The notes under the pieces were generated by a model. The model saw only the letters and a list, made by a program, of their open reading frames with translations. It was not told the DNA's origin and ran no database searches. A stretch of 6,556 bases of DNA from Acetobacteraceae bacterium (lineage in GTDB: Bacteria > Pseudomonadota > Alphaproteobacteria > Acetobacterales > Acetobacteraceae), in NCBI GenBank assembly GCA_027311485.1, contig DAICYU010000241.1, forward strand, positions 1 through 6,556, read 5' to 3'. Of this stretch, positions 1 through 5,700 are shown one piece after another (the first letter of the stretch is position 1; every line of letters starts with the position of its first letter). A program made the position numbers and the translations under genes.

Positions 1-74
1 GTCAAGGTCGCGATAGCAGCGGTCGCCGCAATGGCGGCAAGCTGCGCGCGCATGCGGCGCGTGTTCTTTTGCAT
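1..74 (-). CDS. N-terminal fragment of a probable exported or membrane protein (gene continues beyond the left edge)
   Basis: Read on the minus strand from the ATG at 74-72, the frame is open to the edge and gives 24 codons starting MQKNTRRMRAQLAAIAATAA. That is a basic N-region (K3, R6, R7, R9) followed by an Ala/Ile/Leu-rich hydrophobic stretch, the pattern of a signal peptide or an N-terminal membrane anchor. A G-rich stretch (GGGGACGGG on the minus strand, about 78-86) lies just upstream and could act as a weak ribosome binding site. Nothing downstream is visible, so the family and function cannot be named. It is divergent from the DedA gene, with a long spacer between them. The call rests only on the start-like pattern and is moderately uncertain. 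Confidence 0.4.
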   Translation of the reverse strand, partial: MQKNTRRMRAQLAAIAATAAIATL

Positions 75-541
75 GACCCGTCCCCGACTTGATTTCTTCA
101 CCGCGGCTATTAGGGGATCCGAGATGTTTATTGGTGACAACGGCATGAAATTTTGCGGTTCTGGCCGCCTGCAAAGCATCCGTTTAGAGCAATGCACGCG
201 GTGACATGTGTCGCCCGCGCGGGCGAACCGGCTGTTGTTTTGCCGGATAGATTCATGCATTCGCTCGGTCTGCCAACCCGCCCGCGACAGCATTGACGAC
301 AAAGCAACGTAGACGAAACCACTGCCAGGTGGCCTTCCAGGCGGTTCGGATCCAGGGCTGTGAAAGGATCCTGAGGGACTTGCGCATGATCGCAACGGCC
401 GGCCCGCACCCGGCGGAACTTGCCTGTCCTGTAAAGTAGACGCGGCCGTTGCCGCCCTTCGTGCTCGCCGGCAACGCGCCACCAACGCGCAACCATTGCT
501 CGGGCCATCCGCTGTTTACGCAACGTCAGGAGTGGAGCCCT
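75..541. other. Long non-coding spacer between divergent genes
   Basis: This 467-base stretch separates the minus-strand gene at the left edge from the plus-strand DedA gene. Open frames here (for example minus 128-523) give Arg/Cys-rich, low-complexity translations with no recognisable domain, and I do not accept them as genes. The stretch holds a perfect 16-base palindrome (211-226) followed by a small inverted repeat (CCGGC 228-232 with GCCGG 242-246), and three GGATCC hexamers. Promoters for both flanking genes should lie here, but no -35/-10 pair stands out. It may contain the decayed remains of a gene or regulatory sequence; nothing more can be supported. Confidence 0.5.
211..226. repeat. 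Perfect 16-base GC-rich palindrome
   Basis: TCGCCCGC (211-218) is followed immediately by its exact reverse complement GCGGGCGA (219-226). A second short inverted repeat, CCGGC/GCCGG with a 9-base T/G-rich loop, begins two bases later at 228-246. Together they could form stacked hairpins or a protein-binding site upstream of either divergent gene. There is no run of T's after them that would make an obvious intrinsic terminator. Role unknown. Confidence 0.4.
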
Positions 542-1162
542 TTGATCGACACCCTACTCAGCTCTCTCGCAAGCTGGATCAGCGCCGTGATTTCAACTGG
601 AGGCTATGCCGGCATCATCGTCCTGATGGCCATTGAATCTGCCTGCATCCCGCTCCCGTCCGAGGTCATCATGCCATTTGCGGGATTCTTGGCATCGACG
701 GGCCGATTTAACCTGGCCCTGGCGGCAACCGCAGGCGCGATCGGCTGCAACGTCGGTTCGACGTTGGCCTATGTTGTCGGCGCGCGTGGCGGGCGGCGAG
801 CGGTAAGGCGTTGGGGCCGTTACGTACTGCTGGACGTCGATGATCTCGAACGGGCTGACCGCTTTTTCGCACGGCTCGGCGGCCCCGCCGTATTCATCGC
901 GAGATTGCTTCCAGTGATCCGCACCTTTATCGCCCTACCCGCCGGCATCGCCCGCATGCCCCAACTCAAATTTCAGCTGTATACGTTTGCAGGGTCCTGG
1001 CTCTGGAGTTATGCGCTTGCCTATGCCGGCTACAAACTCGGCGAGCGATGGAACAGCGATCCGGAGCTTCGCGCGATCATGCACCGCTTCGATGCAGCGG
1101 TGCTGGCCGTCCTCGTCATCGGACTCGGCTGGTTCGTATGGCGACGGCTGCGCGCTCGCTAG
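542..1162 (+). CDS. DedA-family membrane protein (SNARE-associated / VTT domain), TTG start
   Basis: Members of the DedA family are inner-membrane proteins; some recycle undecaprenyl phosphate or move phospholipids across the membrane, and loss affects envelope integrity. The 206-residue product has the expected family length. Visible marks are a hydrophobic segment at about 21-31, the conserved acidic/proline motif E32-SACIPLPSE-41, a Gly/Ala-rich re-entrant-like stretch at about 42-80, and the Arg-containing motif F118-IARLLPVIRTF-129 followed by PAGIARM. Further membrane segments lie at about 147-163 and 184-200, with an Arg-rich C-terminus. I chose the TTG at 542 because AGGAG (528-532) lies 9 bases upstream. 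An upstream TTG at 449 would add 31 residues that look unlike the family and has no clear ribosome binding site. The stop codon lies within a palindromic repeat. The family call is secure; the substrate is not. Confidence 0.92.
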   Translation: MIDTLLSSLASWISAVISTGGYAGIIVLMAIESACIPLPSEVIMPFAGFLASTGRFNLALAATAGAIGCNVGSTLAYVVGARGGRRAVRRWGRYVLLDVDDLERADRFFARLGGPAVFIARLLPVIRTFIALPAGIARMPQLKFQLYTFAGSWLWSYALAYAGYKLGERWNSDPELRAIMHRFDAAVLAVLVIGLGWFVWRRLRAR

Positions 1163-1263
1163 AGCATGATCGCCTGAGGCTGAAAGCCGGAAGGCGTGAA
1201 TCATGCGATTAAACAAAGACTTCTAGATCATGATCGGGTCAACCTGACCCGATCATGATCTAG
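1159..1263. repeat. Composite intergenic palindromic repeat element
   Basis: The element begins with CTAGAGCATGATCG (1159-1172) and contains a near copy CTAGATCATGATCG (1223-1236), whose inverted copy closes the element (1250-1263). Between them is an imperfect hairpin: GCATGAT (1164-1170) pairs with ATCATGC (1200-1206), CGCCT (1171-1175) with AGGCG (1192-1196) across a 3-base bulge, and GGCT (1178-1181) with AGCC (1185-1188). It is followed by ATTAAACAAAGACTT. From memory, 'AGCATGATC ... GATCATGC ... AAACAAA' elements recur between genes in many Alphaproteobacteria; this resembles one of them. It supplies the DedA stop codon and abuts the gene remnant on its right. Confidence 0.75.
1223..1263. 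terminator. Strong hairpin, possible bidirectional terminator
   Basis: A perfect 19-base inverted repeat (1223-1241 with 1245-1263) has only a 3-base loop (ACC, 1242-1244). It lies 60 bases after the DedA stop codon and would form a very stable RNA hairpin in either direction. No long T tract follows, so classical intrinsic termination is not proven. It could equally work as a transcript-stabilising 3' end, a binding site, or simply be part of the repeat element. Confidence 0.5.
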
Positions 1264-1380
1264 CGAGGTATGGCTGTGCTCGGCCTTGCTGTAGGGCCGC
1301 CCGACGACGTCATTGGCCAGCATCGCGAAATAATCCACGACGATCATGTCGTTCTCGTCCTCGATCCAAGACCCCGTCAC
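1264..1380 (-). pseudogene. 5' remnant of a conserved gene (HNH/restriction-type protein N-terminus), cut off at the repeat element
   Basis: On the minus strand from the GTG at 1380-1378, the frame reads MTGSWIEDENDMIVVDYFAM followed by LANDVVGRPYSKAEHSHTS. The pattern W-x-x-x-EN-D-x-I-V-x-DYFAML...GRPYxKAEH matches, as I remember it, the conserved N-terminus of a bacterial family of several hundred residues often annotated as HNH/restriction-endonuclease-like or hypothetical. Resemblance ends at about residue 36. The frame then enters the palindromic element at 1263 and stops about 12 codons later. There is no continuation on either side. This is therefore a truncated gene rather than a short protein. 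The family assignment is from memory; the truncation against the repeat is seen directly. No clear ribosome binding site precedes the GTG. Confidence 0.55.
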
Positions 1381-1510
1381 CAAGAGGCCGGGCTATTGGC
1401 GCGAACGGCACCTGTCATCAGGTCGGGACCGAATGCCTAACAACGCGAAGCGAATGGGGCGGTGGGCTGGGTGGATCTTGGCGATACATCGAACCTTCCG
1501 AGCGAATACC

Positions 1511-1562
1511 TTGCAAACCACGCGACACCACCCCTTATCCATCCACATGGATGGTGAGAGGA
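1511..1562 (+). promoter_or_regulatory. Possible promoter, palindromic operator and ribosome binding site of the CopG gene
   Basis: A TTGCAA hexamer (1511-1516) and a weak CTTATC (1534-1539) are 17 bases apart, the usual -35/-10 distance. Overlapping the expected transcription start is a compact palindrome, CCATCCA (1539-1545) with TGGATGG (1548-1554) and a 2-base centre, the type of site that a dimeric ribbon-helix-helix protein could bind for autoregulation. GAGAGGA (1556-1562) is a good ribosome binding site 10 bases before the ATG at 1573. The ribosome binding site is the firmest part; promoter and operator are inference. Confidence 0.35.
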
Positions 1563-1572
1563 TGGTAAAGCG

Positions 1573-1995
1573 ATGGCCAGCAATGTGCATGAGCTACGGC
1601 CCAAGGGCAGCGTCGACAGTGAGAAGATCACCATCAATCTGGGTTACGTGGACCTCGGCCATATAGACCTGCTGGTACGGGAGGGATTCTATTCCAACCG
1701 GACCGACTTTATTCGCACCGCGATCCGCAATCAGCTCGACCGACACGGCGATGCCGTCAGGCAGTCAGTGGCGCGGCATACATTGGACCTTGGCTTGCGG
1801 CACTACAGCCGCGCGGACCTGGAGGCCGTGCTGCAGCGTGGCGAAGCGCTGCGCATCAGCGTACTCGGCCTGGCCAGCATCGCGAATGACGTCACGCCCG
1901 AACTGGCGCGCGCCGCGATCGCGTCGATCAAGGTCCTGGGAGCGCTGCATGCAAGCGCCGAGGTCCGGGCCGCCCTGGCCGACCGTATGACCTGA
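1573..1995 (+). CDS. CopG-family ribbon-helix-helix transcriptional regulator
   Basis: This 140-residue protein has an N-terminal ribbon-helix-helix fold. A beta-strand with basic/polar faces, KITINLGYVDLGHID (about 18-32), is followed by helix A and then GFYSNRTDFIRTAIRNQL (about 38-55), where the SNRTDFIR turn and helix B are typical of the CopG/Arc class. Such proteins bind operators as dimers through the beta-ribbon. The C-terminal half (about 90-138: ALRISVLGLASI...) is an Ala/Leu-rich helical region outside the DNA-binding core, perhaps for oligomerisation. The ATG at 1573 has a GAGAGGA site 10 bases upstream. The gene is co-oriented with the PHA-depolymerase-type esterase 162 bases downstream, and this pairing recurs in Proteobacteria as far as I know, so it probably regulates that gene and itself. 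The target is inference. Confidence 0.85.
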   Translation: MASNVHELRPKGSVDSEKITINLGYVDLGHIDLLVREGFYSNRTDFIRTAIRNQLDRHGDAVRQSVARHTLDLGLRHYSRADLEAVLQRGEALRISVLGLASIANDVTPELARAAIASIKVLGALHASAEVRAALADRMT

Positions 1996-2026
1996 CCCTT
2001 CCTGCAACGGCGCGCGTAGCCGCACA

Positions 2027-2066
2027 CGCCGTCGCTGCGTCCGCCTGACGGCGCAGAGAGCGTCAG
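2027..2066. repeat. Two overlapping, mutually exclusive hairpins between regulator and esterase
   Basis: CGCCGTC (2027-2033) can pair with GACGGCG (2047-2053), and CTGACG (2045-2050), which overlaps that right arm, can pair with CGTCAG (2061-2066). Only one can form at a time. This lies 31-70 bases after the CopG stop codon and about 90 bases before the esterase start. In GC-rich DNA such pairings arise by chance, so this is only a candidate for attenuation or termination between the two genes. No T tract follows either hairpin. Confidence 0.25.
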
Positions 2067-2099
2067 ACCACCCAAGCCGAGACTTTGACGACGGAAGCC

Positions 2100-2109
2100 G
2101 AACCGGTTC
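2100..2109. promoter_or_regulatory. Perfect 10-base palindrome upstream of the esterase
   Basis: GAACCGGTTC is a perfect palindrome 48 bases upstream of the proposed ATG of the esterase (2158). Its size and place would suit a dimeric repressor site, for example for the neighbouring CopG-type protein. It does not match the palindrome found before the CopG gene (CCATCCA/TGGATGG), so a shared operator is not supported by sequence. Speculative. Confidence 0.2.
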
Positions 2110-2157
2110 CGAACGGGAGCACCTGACCGGAGCCCCAGGACTGAAAGATTGATAGAC

Positions 2158-3426
2158 ATGACCGACATCTTCAACACTGACTGGCTCGCGGCGACGCGGC
2201 TCACGAATGCGGGCAGGCTGACCGAGGCCACCGCAGCCTTACAACGCATGCTCGCAGGCAATAGGACGACGCCAAGTGCGACAACTGCGACCGCCTGGAG
2301 CACCCCGCCAACCATCGACGGCGTGGCAGAGTCTGCCTATGCGCAGCCCGCACCGCAGGCTGAGCCTCCAGCGACGCGCGGCAGCGGCGTCGGCTGGCTG
2401 CCCTTTAATCCCGCAGCCAGCGTGAAGCCAACGACACCCAGGGCGCTGCGCGGCTTTCTCGACCAGGTCAGCCAGGGCGGGTTTCTGCCGCCGGGTAGCG
2501 CGGATCTTGGCTCATCCCCGGCCGCGCCGCGCGTTCCTATGCCGGAGGGCGCGCAATTCCTGGCCGCGACGTTCAGCGATGAGGCGGGCAGCCGCCCCTA
2601 TAAGGTCTACGTGCCCAGTACCTATCGCCCCGAACAGCCCGCGCCCCTGGTCGTCATGCTGCACGGCTGCACCCAGTCGCCTGACGACTTCGCCGCCGGC
2701 ACACGCATGAATGAGATGGCCGAGCTGCATACGTGCCTGGTGGTGTATCCCGGACAGACAACTTCGGCGAACATGCAGCGGTGCTGGAACTGGTTCAGCG
2801 AGGCCGACCAGCATCGCGACCGCGGTGAGCCGGCACTGATCGCGGGCATCACCCGCCAGATCATGCGCGACTACGCGGTTGATCCGGGGCGCGTCTATCT
2901 CGCCGGGCTCTCGGCAGGCGGGGCGGCCGCGGCGATCATGGGCGAGGCCTACCCCGACCTCTACGCCGCAATCGGCGTGCATTCCGGTCTCGCCTGCGGG
3001 GCTGCCAGCGATATGCCATCGGCATTCGCTGCGATGCGTGGCGGGAGTATGAACGGGTCGGGTAACGCCGCGCGGTCCGAGGCACCGCGGCGCCGCATCG
3101 TCCCGGTCATCGTGTTCCATGGCGACCGGGATACCACGGTCAATCCGCGCAACGGCGACGCCGTCGTTGCCCAGTCAACCCAGGCTGCAAGGCTGGAGAC
3201 ACGCGCCGAGAAGGGCCAGGTTCCCGGCGGCTACGCTTACACGCGCGTGCTGAATATCCAAGCGGACGGACGAACGGTGGTTGAACACTGGACCGTCCAC
3301 GGTGCGGGGCACGCCTGGTTCGGCGGCAGTTCGGCCGGGTCCTACACCGATCCGCGCGGACCTGACGCGAGCCGTGAGATGCTGCGCTTCTTTCTCCAGC
3401 ACCCACATCCCGCGCCCATCGCCTGA
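2158..3426 (+). CDS. PHB/PHA depolymerase-type esterase (alpha/beta hydrolase)
   Basis: This 422-residue protein belongs to the 'PHB depolymerase family esterase' group, serine hydrolases that cleave short-chain polyhydroxyalkanoates or related esters. The N-terminal ~120 residues are helical then Pro/Ala-rich (TDWLAATRLTNAGRLTEATAALQ at about 7-29), and I see no signal peptide. The catalytic domain begins near residue 137. HGCTQ (169-173) forms the oxyanion-hole region, GLSAGG carries the nucleophile Ser252, HGDRDTTVNP carries Asp325, and GAGHAWFGG carries His385. The triad is complete, so the enzyme should be active. A TTG at 2149 with AGGA (2137-2140) 8 bases before it is an alternative start adding MID; I prefer the ATG on codon grounds, but the ribosome binding site favours the TTG. 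It lies downstream of the CopG gene and converges on the next hydrolase. The actual substrate (PHA, oligomer or another ester such as feruloyl or cutin type) is not determined. Confidence 0.88.
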   Translation: MTDIFNTDWLAATRLTNAGRLTEATAALQRMLAGNRTTPSATTATAWSTPPTIDGVAESAYAQPAPQAEPPATRGSGVGWLPFNPAASVKPTTPRALRGFLDQVSQGGFLPPGSADLGSSPAAPRVPMPEGAQFLAATFSDEAGSRPYKVYVPSTYRPEQPAPLVVMLHGCTQSPDDFAAGTRMNEMAELHTCLVVYPGQTTSANMQRCWNWFSEADQHRDRGEPALIAGITRQIMRDYAVDPGRVYLAGLSAGGAAAAIMGEAYPDLYAAIGVHSGLACGAASDMPSAFAAMRGGSMNGSGNAARSEAPRRRIVPVIVFHGDRDTTVNPRNGDAVVAQSTQAARLETRAEKGQVPGGYAYTRVLNIQADGRTVVEHWTVHGAGHAWFGGSSAGSYTDPRGPDASREMLRFFLQHPHPAPIA

Positions 3427-3429
3427 CCA

Positions 3430-3465
3430 GCGGGCGGGTGGCTCAGCCAATCGGCGGCCGCCCGC
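3430..3465. terminator. GC-rich hairpin between convergent hydrolase genes
   Basis: GCGGGCGG (3430-3437) pairs exactly with CCGCCCGC (3458-3465), and the loop itself holds a smaller TGGCT/AGCCA palindrome (3439-3449). It begins 3 bases after the esterase stop codon (3424-3426), where a terminator is expected, and could serve the convergent gene as well. There is no T tract on either side, so its efficiency as an intrinsic terminator is uncertain. Confidence 0.45.
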
Positions 3466-3550
3466 GTCGCAAACGCGTTCATCATCCCCATCGCGGTCTT
3501 CCGGGTGCAGTCTTTCCGCTATGCTGGTTCCGCAAGGGCGGCCCTGAAGA

Positions 3551-4591
3551 CTAGGAGGCGGTGAGTGCGTCGTGCTTGACCACCCTGGAATCCCCTGCCT
3601 CATCGTCTTTCCCGTTTTCAGGCCGGCGGAAAGCTTCGACGACTTTCTCAACGGCCTGGGCCACCTGCCGGGGCGCCAAATAGTGCACCATGTGGCCGGC
3701 CCCCGGCACGATCTGCAATTCGCTGCCCCGGATCGCGTCCCGCAGCTGCTCGGACCTGCGCTTGAACACGATTTTGTCGCCGTCGCCCGCGATGATCACC
3801 ACCGGCAGAGTCAGGTCCTTGTAGCCTCGGCGCAATGCGAGCGCACCGGGGATCATTAGGGCGCCGTCCATCGATGTCGCGCGAATCTGCGAGGGCCGCA
3901 GCGCCAGGGCGGGCGAATACGCGGCCTGGAAATGCGCCGGCACCCGCGCCGGCGAGAACATCGCCCATTTCAGCATCGGCATTTGCAGCCAGCCAAGCAG
4001 CGGAGAGACGGTGTAGCGAAGCACGTCACCCAGCAGCGGGAGCGCGCCTGCCACCACCAGCAGCGCGTCAGGTCGCAGCGTCCAAAAGTAGTAGCCGGAC
4101 AGCAACACGAGACCGGCGACATCACCCTGATAACGCTCCGCCAGGGCGAGGGCCACGATCGTGCCCCAGGAATGGCCGACGACCACCGGCCGATTGACGC
4201 CGAGCTGGATCAATGCCTTGTGGAGCAGCTCGGCTTGCTGGGCGGCGGTCCACAGGTGCCCGCGCGGACGCTCGCTGTAGCCGAATCCAGGTCGATCGAA
4301 GATGATGACCCGGTGGTTCCGCAGCAACAGCTCCGCAACCCCGCTCGTGTCCCAGTCGTCCCCGCTCACGGCGTTGCCGTGGATCAGCACGATGGGGCTG
4401 CCCTCGCCTCGGTCGCTGTAATGCAAGTGGACGCCATCCAACGCCATGAACGCGCCTTGGGGCGGATGCTTCCGCTCCGCCCGACGGGCCATAAGGTGAT
4501 TGCCGAGAGCAAGCGCGGCCAGGGTCGCGGCGCCCGCGAGGGCGACTGTGGCGCCGGTGGAACGCGTTTTCGAGATGGGGAACAAGGTCAT
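3551..4591 (-). CDS. Membrane-anchored alpha/beta-fold hydrolase
   Basis: This 346-residue protein has a short N-terminus, one hydrophobic segment (about 13-32, ATVALAGAATLAALAL) followed by a basic cluster MARRAERK, and then a full alpha/beta hydrolase domain. Motifs are IHGNAVSGDDW (70-80, oxyanion region), DRPGFGYSERP (99-109), GHSWGT with nucleophile Ser141, AGDGDKIV with Asp272 as the likely acid, and GAGHMVHYLAP with His300. A Gly/Leu-rich cap region lies at about 165-240. The triad is complete. DRPGFGxS is typical of the haloalkane dehalogenase / epoxide hydrolase / lipolytic branch, but the substrate cannot be named. The ATG at 4591 is chosen because GGAGG (minus strand, 4602-4598) is 6 bases upstream; a longer reading from 4669 adds 26 residues with no support. 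The anchor suggests a periplasm-facing or membrane-bound enzyme. It is co-oriented with the VIT gene but 394 bases away, so a shared operon is unlikely. Confidence 0.88.
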   Translation of the reverse strand: MTLFPISKTRSTGATVALAGAATLAALALGNHLMARRAERKHPPQGAFMALDGVHLHYSDRGEGSPIVLIHGNAVSGDDWDTSGVAELLLRNHRVIIFDRPGFGYSERPRGHLWTAAQQAELLHKALIQLGVNRPVVVGHSWGTIVALALAERYQGDVAGLVLLSGYYFWTLRPDALLVVAGALPLLGDVLRYTVSPLLGWLQMPMLKWAMFSPARVPAHFQAAYSPALALRPSQIRATSMDGALMIPGALALRRGYKDLTLPVVIIAGDGDKIVFKRRSEQLRDAIRGSELQIVPGAGHMVHYLAPRQVAQAVEKVVEAFRRPENGKDDEAGDSRVVKHDALTAS

Positions 4592-4716
4592 GGGTATCCT
4601 CCGTGTGCGCGGCGGATCAGCGGCACATCGCGTGTTGGGGCGTACAGGGGGCGTCGGGGCATAAAGCATGGCAGCAGGCTGATCCTGCCTCTCGCCGTCG
4701 CTGCTACGCGACGGAG

Positions 4717-4759
4717 TGCTGCGATGCTGCGATGCTGCGATGCTGCGATGCTGCGATGC
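4717..4759. repeat. Octanucleotide tandem repeat: five exact copies of TGCTGCGA plus TGC
   Basis: The unit TGCTGCGA repeats exactly at 4717, 4725, 4733, 4741 and 4749, then continues for three bases (to 4759). The unit is not a multiple of three and the array lies outside any supported gene, so it is not a coding repeat. It is about 126 bases upstream of the hydrolase start codon. Exact short arrays of this kind usually arise and change length by replication slippage, so copy number may differ between strains. Any effect on the hydrolase promoter is speculation. Confidence 0.9.
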
Positions 4760-4909
4760 AACACGTGGATCGCATATGGGCCGGGTGGCATGCGCGAGGT
4801 AGAGACCCGGGCATCACGAACCCGTTCGCGGCCGCAGTCGGCCACCGGCTGGATGAACCGCCCGCTGTCAGGTCAAGCGGCAGGTGGCGTGCGCGTGCTT
4901 GGGGCTTGA

Positions 4910-4929
4910 GCGACCGCTGCGCTGGTCGC
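4910..4929. terminator. Weak hairpin after the VIT gene
   Basis: GCGACC (4910-4915) pairs with GGTCGC (4924-4929) around an 8-base loop. In the direction of the VIT gene it comes 57 bases after the stop codon. The stem is only 6 bases and has no T tract, so this is a weak candidate terminator. Confidence 0.25.
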
Positions 4930-4985
4930 AGGTTCGGTCCTGGCCGCACGAGCACATAACGACCCCTACTCGAAAGCCGCAATCA

Positions 4986-5687
4986 TCATGCGACGGCACC
5001 GAAGATCGCCCCAATGCCCGCCGTCAATGCCATGGCAAGAGCGCCCCAGAAGGTGACGCGCAGGGTGGCCCTGGTGACATTGGCGCCGCCGGTCCGCGCG
5101 CCGATGGCGCCGAGCAGGGCAAGAAAGATCAGCGAGGCGATCGAGACGCCCGCCCCGAGATACGGGCGCGGCATGAGCAGGACCATGACGAGCGGCATGG
5201 CGGCGCCAACGGCGAAGGTCGCCGCCGAGGTCAAGGCGGCCTGTATCGGGCGAGCAGTGGTGACCTCCGAGATGCCGAGTTCGTCTCGCGCATGCGCGCC
5301 TAGCGCGTCTTTCGCCATCAGCTGATCGGCGACCTGGCTTGCCAGGTCAGCCTGGACCCCGCGCTCGATGTAGATGCGCGTCAGTTCCTCAAGTTCGGAC
5401 TCAGGCTGACCGGCAAGCTCCGCCCGCTCGCGCGCGAGGTCGGCTTGCTCGGTGTCCGACTGCGAGCTGACGGAAACATACTCGCCCGCCGCCATCGACA
5501 TAGCCCCGGCGACAAGGCCGGCGACGCCTGCGATCAGAACGTCGGAGGTGGCGGCTGAGGCCGCCGCCACGCCGACGATCAGGCTGGCCGTCGAAACGAT
5601 CCCGTCATTGGCGCCAAGCACGGCCGCCCGCAGCCAGCCGATGCGCGAGACGAGATGGCTCTCCGGATGTCGGTGAAGGCGTGACAG
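4986..5687 (-). CDS. VIT1/CCC1-family Fe2+/Mn2+ transporter, CTG start
   Basis: VIT1/CCC1 proteins export or sequester Fe2+/Mn2+ and guard against metal excess. The 233-residue product has the normal length. The N-terminus MSRLHRHPESHLVSRIGWLR leads into VLGANDGIVSTASLIVGV (23-40, with conserved Asp28), then VAGLVAGAMSMAAGEYVSVSSQ (55-76) with the Met/Glu motif of the metal path. A Glu/Gln-rich soluble segment (about 77-145, DTEQADLARERAEL..., ELEELTRIYIERG) corresponds to the cytoplasmic metal-binding domain. Three hydrophobic segments follow (about 150-172, 178-197, 212-232). The HPESHLVSRIGWLRAAV stretch is family-typical and is coded upstream of the first GTG (5621), so the start must be earlier. 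The only candidate after the in-frame TAG stop (minus strand, 5705-5703) is CTG at 5687, preceded by GAGAGGA with 6 bases between. A shorter GTG-start version would lose conserved residues. Confidence 0.88.
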   Translation of the reverse strand: MSRLHRHPESHLVSRIGWLRAAVLGANDGIVSTASLIVGVAAASAATSDVLIAGVAGLVAGAMSMAAGEYVSVSSQSDTEQADLARERAELAGQPESELEELTRIYIERGVQADLASQVADQLMAKDALGAHARDELGISEVTTARPIQAALTSAATFAVGAAMPLVMVLLMPRPYLGAGVSIASLIFLALLGAIGARTGGANVTRATLRVTFWGALAMALTAGIGAIFGAVA

Positions 5688-5693
5688 GGCTTT

Positions 5694-5700
5694 TCCTCTC
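5694..5700 (-). promoter_or_regulatory. Ribosome binding site that fixes the CTG start of the VIT gene
   Basis: On the minus strand GAGAGGA occupies 5700-5694, six bases before the CTG at 5687-5685. It is the only good Shine-Dalgarno match near this reading frame. The GTG at 5621 has no comparable site, so this match decides the start. Confidence 0.65.

Larger units (their letters stand above)
4592..4985. other. Spacer between the VIT transporter gene and the alpha/beta hydrolase gene
   Basis: This 394-base stretch has no supported gene; open frames here, such as minus 4588-4845 and plus 4603-4959, have no recognisable domains and their amino-acid use follows the GC bias. It holds the octamer tandem array (4717-4759), a short inverted repeat after the VIT stop (4910-4929), and the leader of the hydrolase with its GGAGG site (4598-4602). 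A promoter for the hydrolase is expected on the minus strand between the array and position 4592. A TTTAT stretch near 4660 is the only AT-rich patch, and no convincing -35/-10 pair is seen. Confidence 0.5.

Noticed and set aside
128..523. Minus-strand open frame of 131 codons in the left spacer
   Set aside because: The translation is Arg/Cys-rich without domain, hydrophobic core or ribosome binding site, and it overlaps the ribosome-binding region of DedA only by about its first codon; it looks non-coding.
1440..1560. Plus-strand frame reading ...VGWVDLGDTSNLPSEYL... before the CopG gene
   Set aside because: It follows a stop codon, lacks a start with ribosome binding site, and ends at a stop before CopG; no family was recognised, so it may be chance.
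2512..3120. Minus-strand open frame of 202 codons opposite the esterase
   Set aside because: It overlaps the conserved catalytic domain of the esterase on the other strand and shows no recognisable motif.
4717..4759. Tandem repeats considered as a CRISPR array or origin iterons
   Set aside because: The unit is 8 bases with no spacers, so it is not CRISPR; iterons are usually 17-22 bases and no replication gene is present.
3932..4909. Long plus-strand open frame (325 codons) opposite the alpha/beta hydrolase
   Set aside because: It is antisense to a gene with a complete catalytic triad and clear ribosome binding site; its translation is His/Gln/Arg-rich with no domain, as expected of a GC-rich shadow frame.
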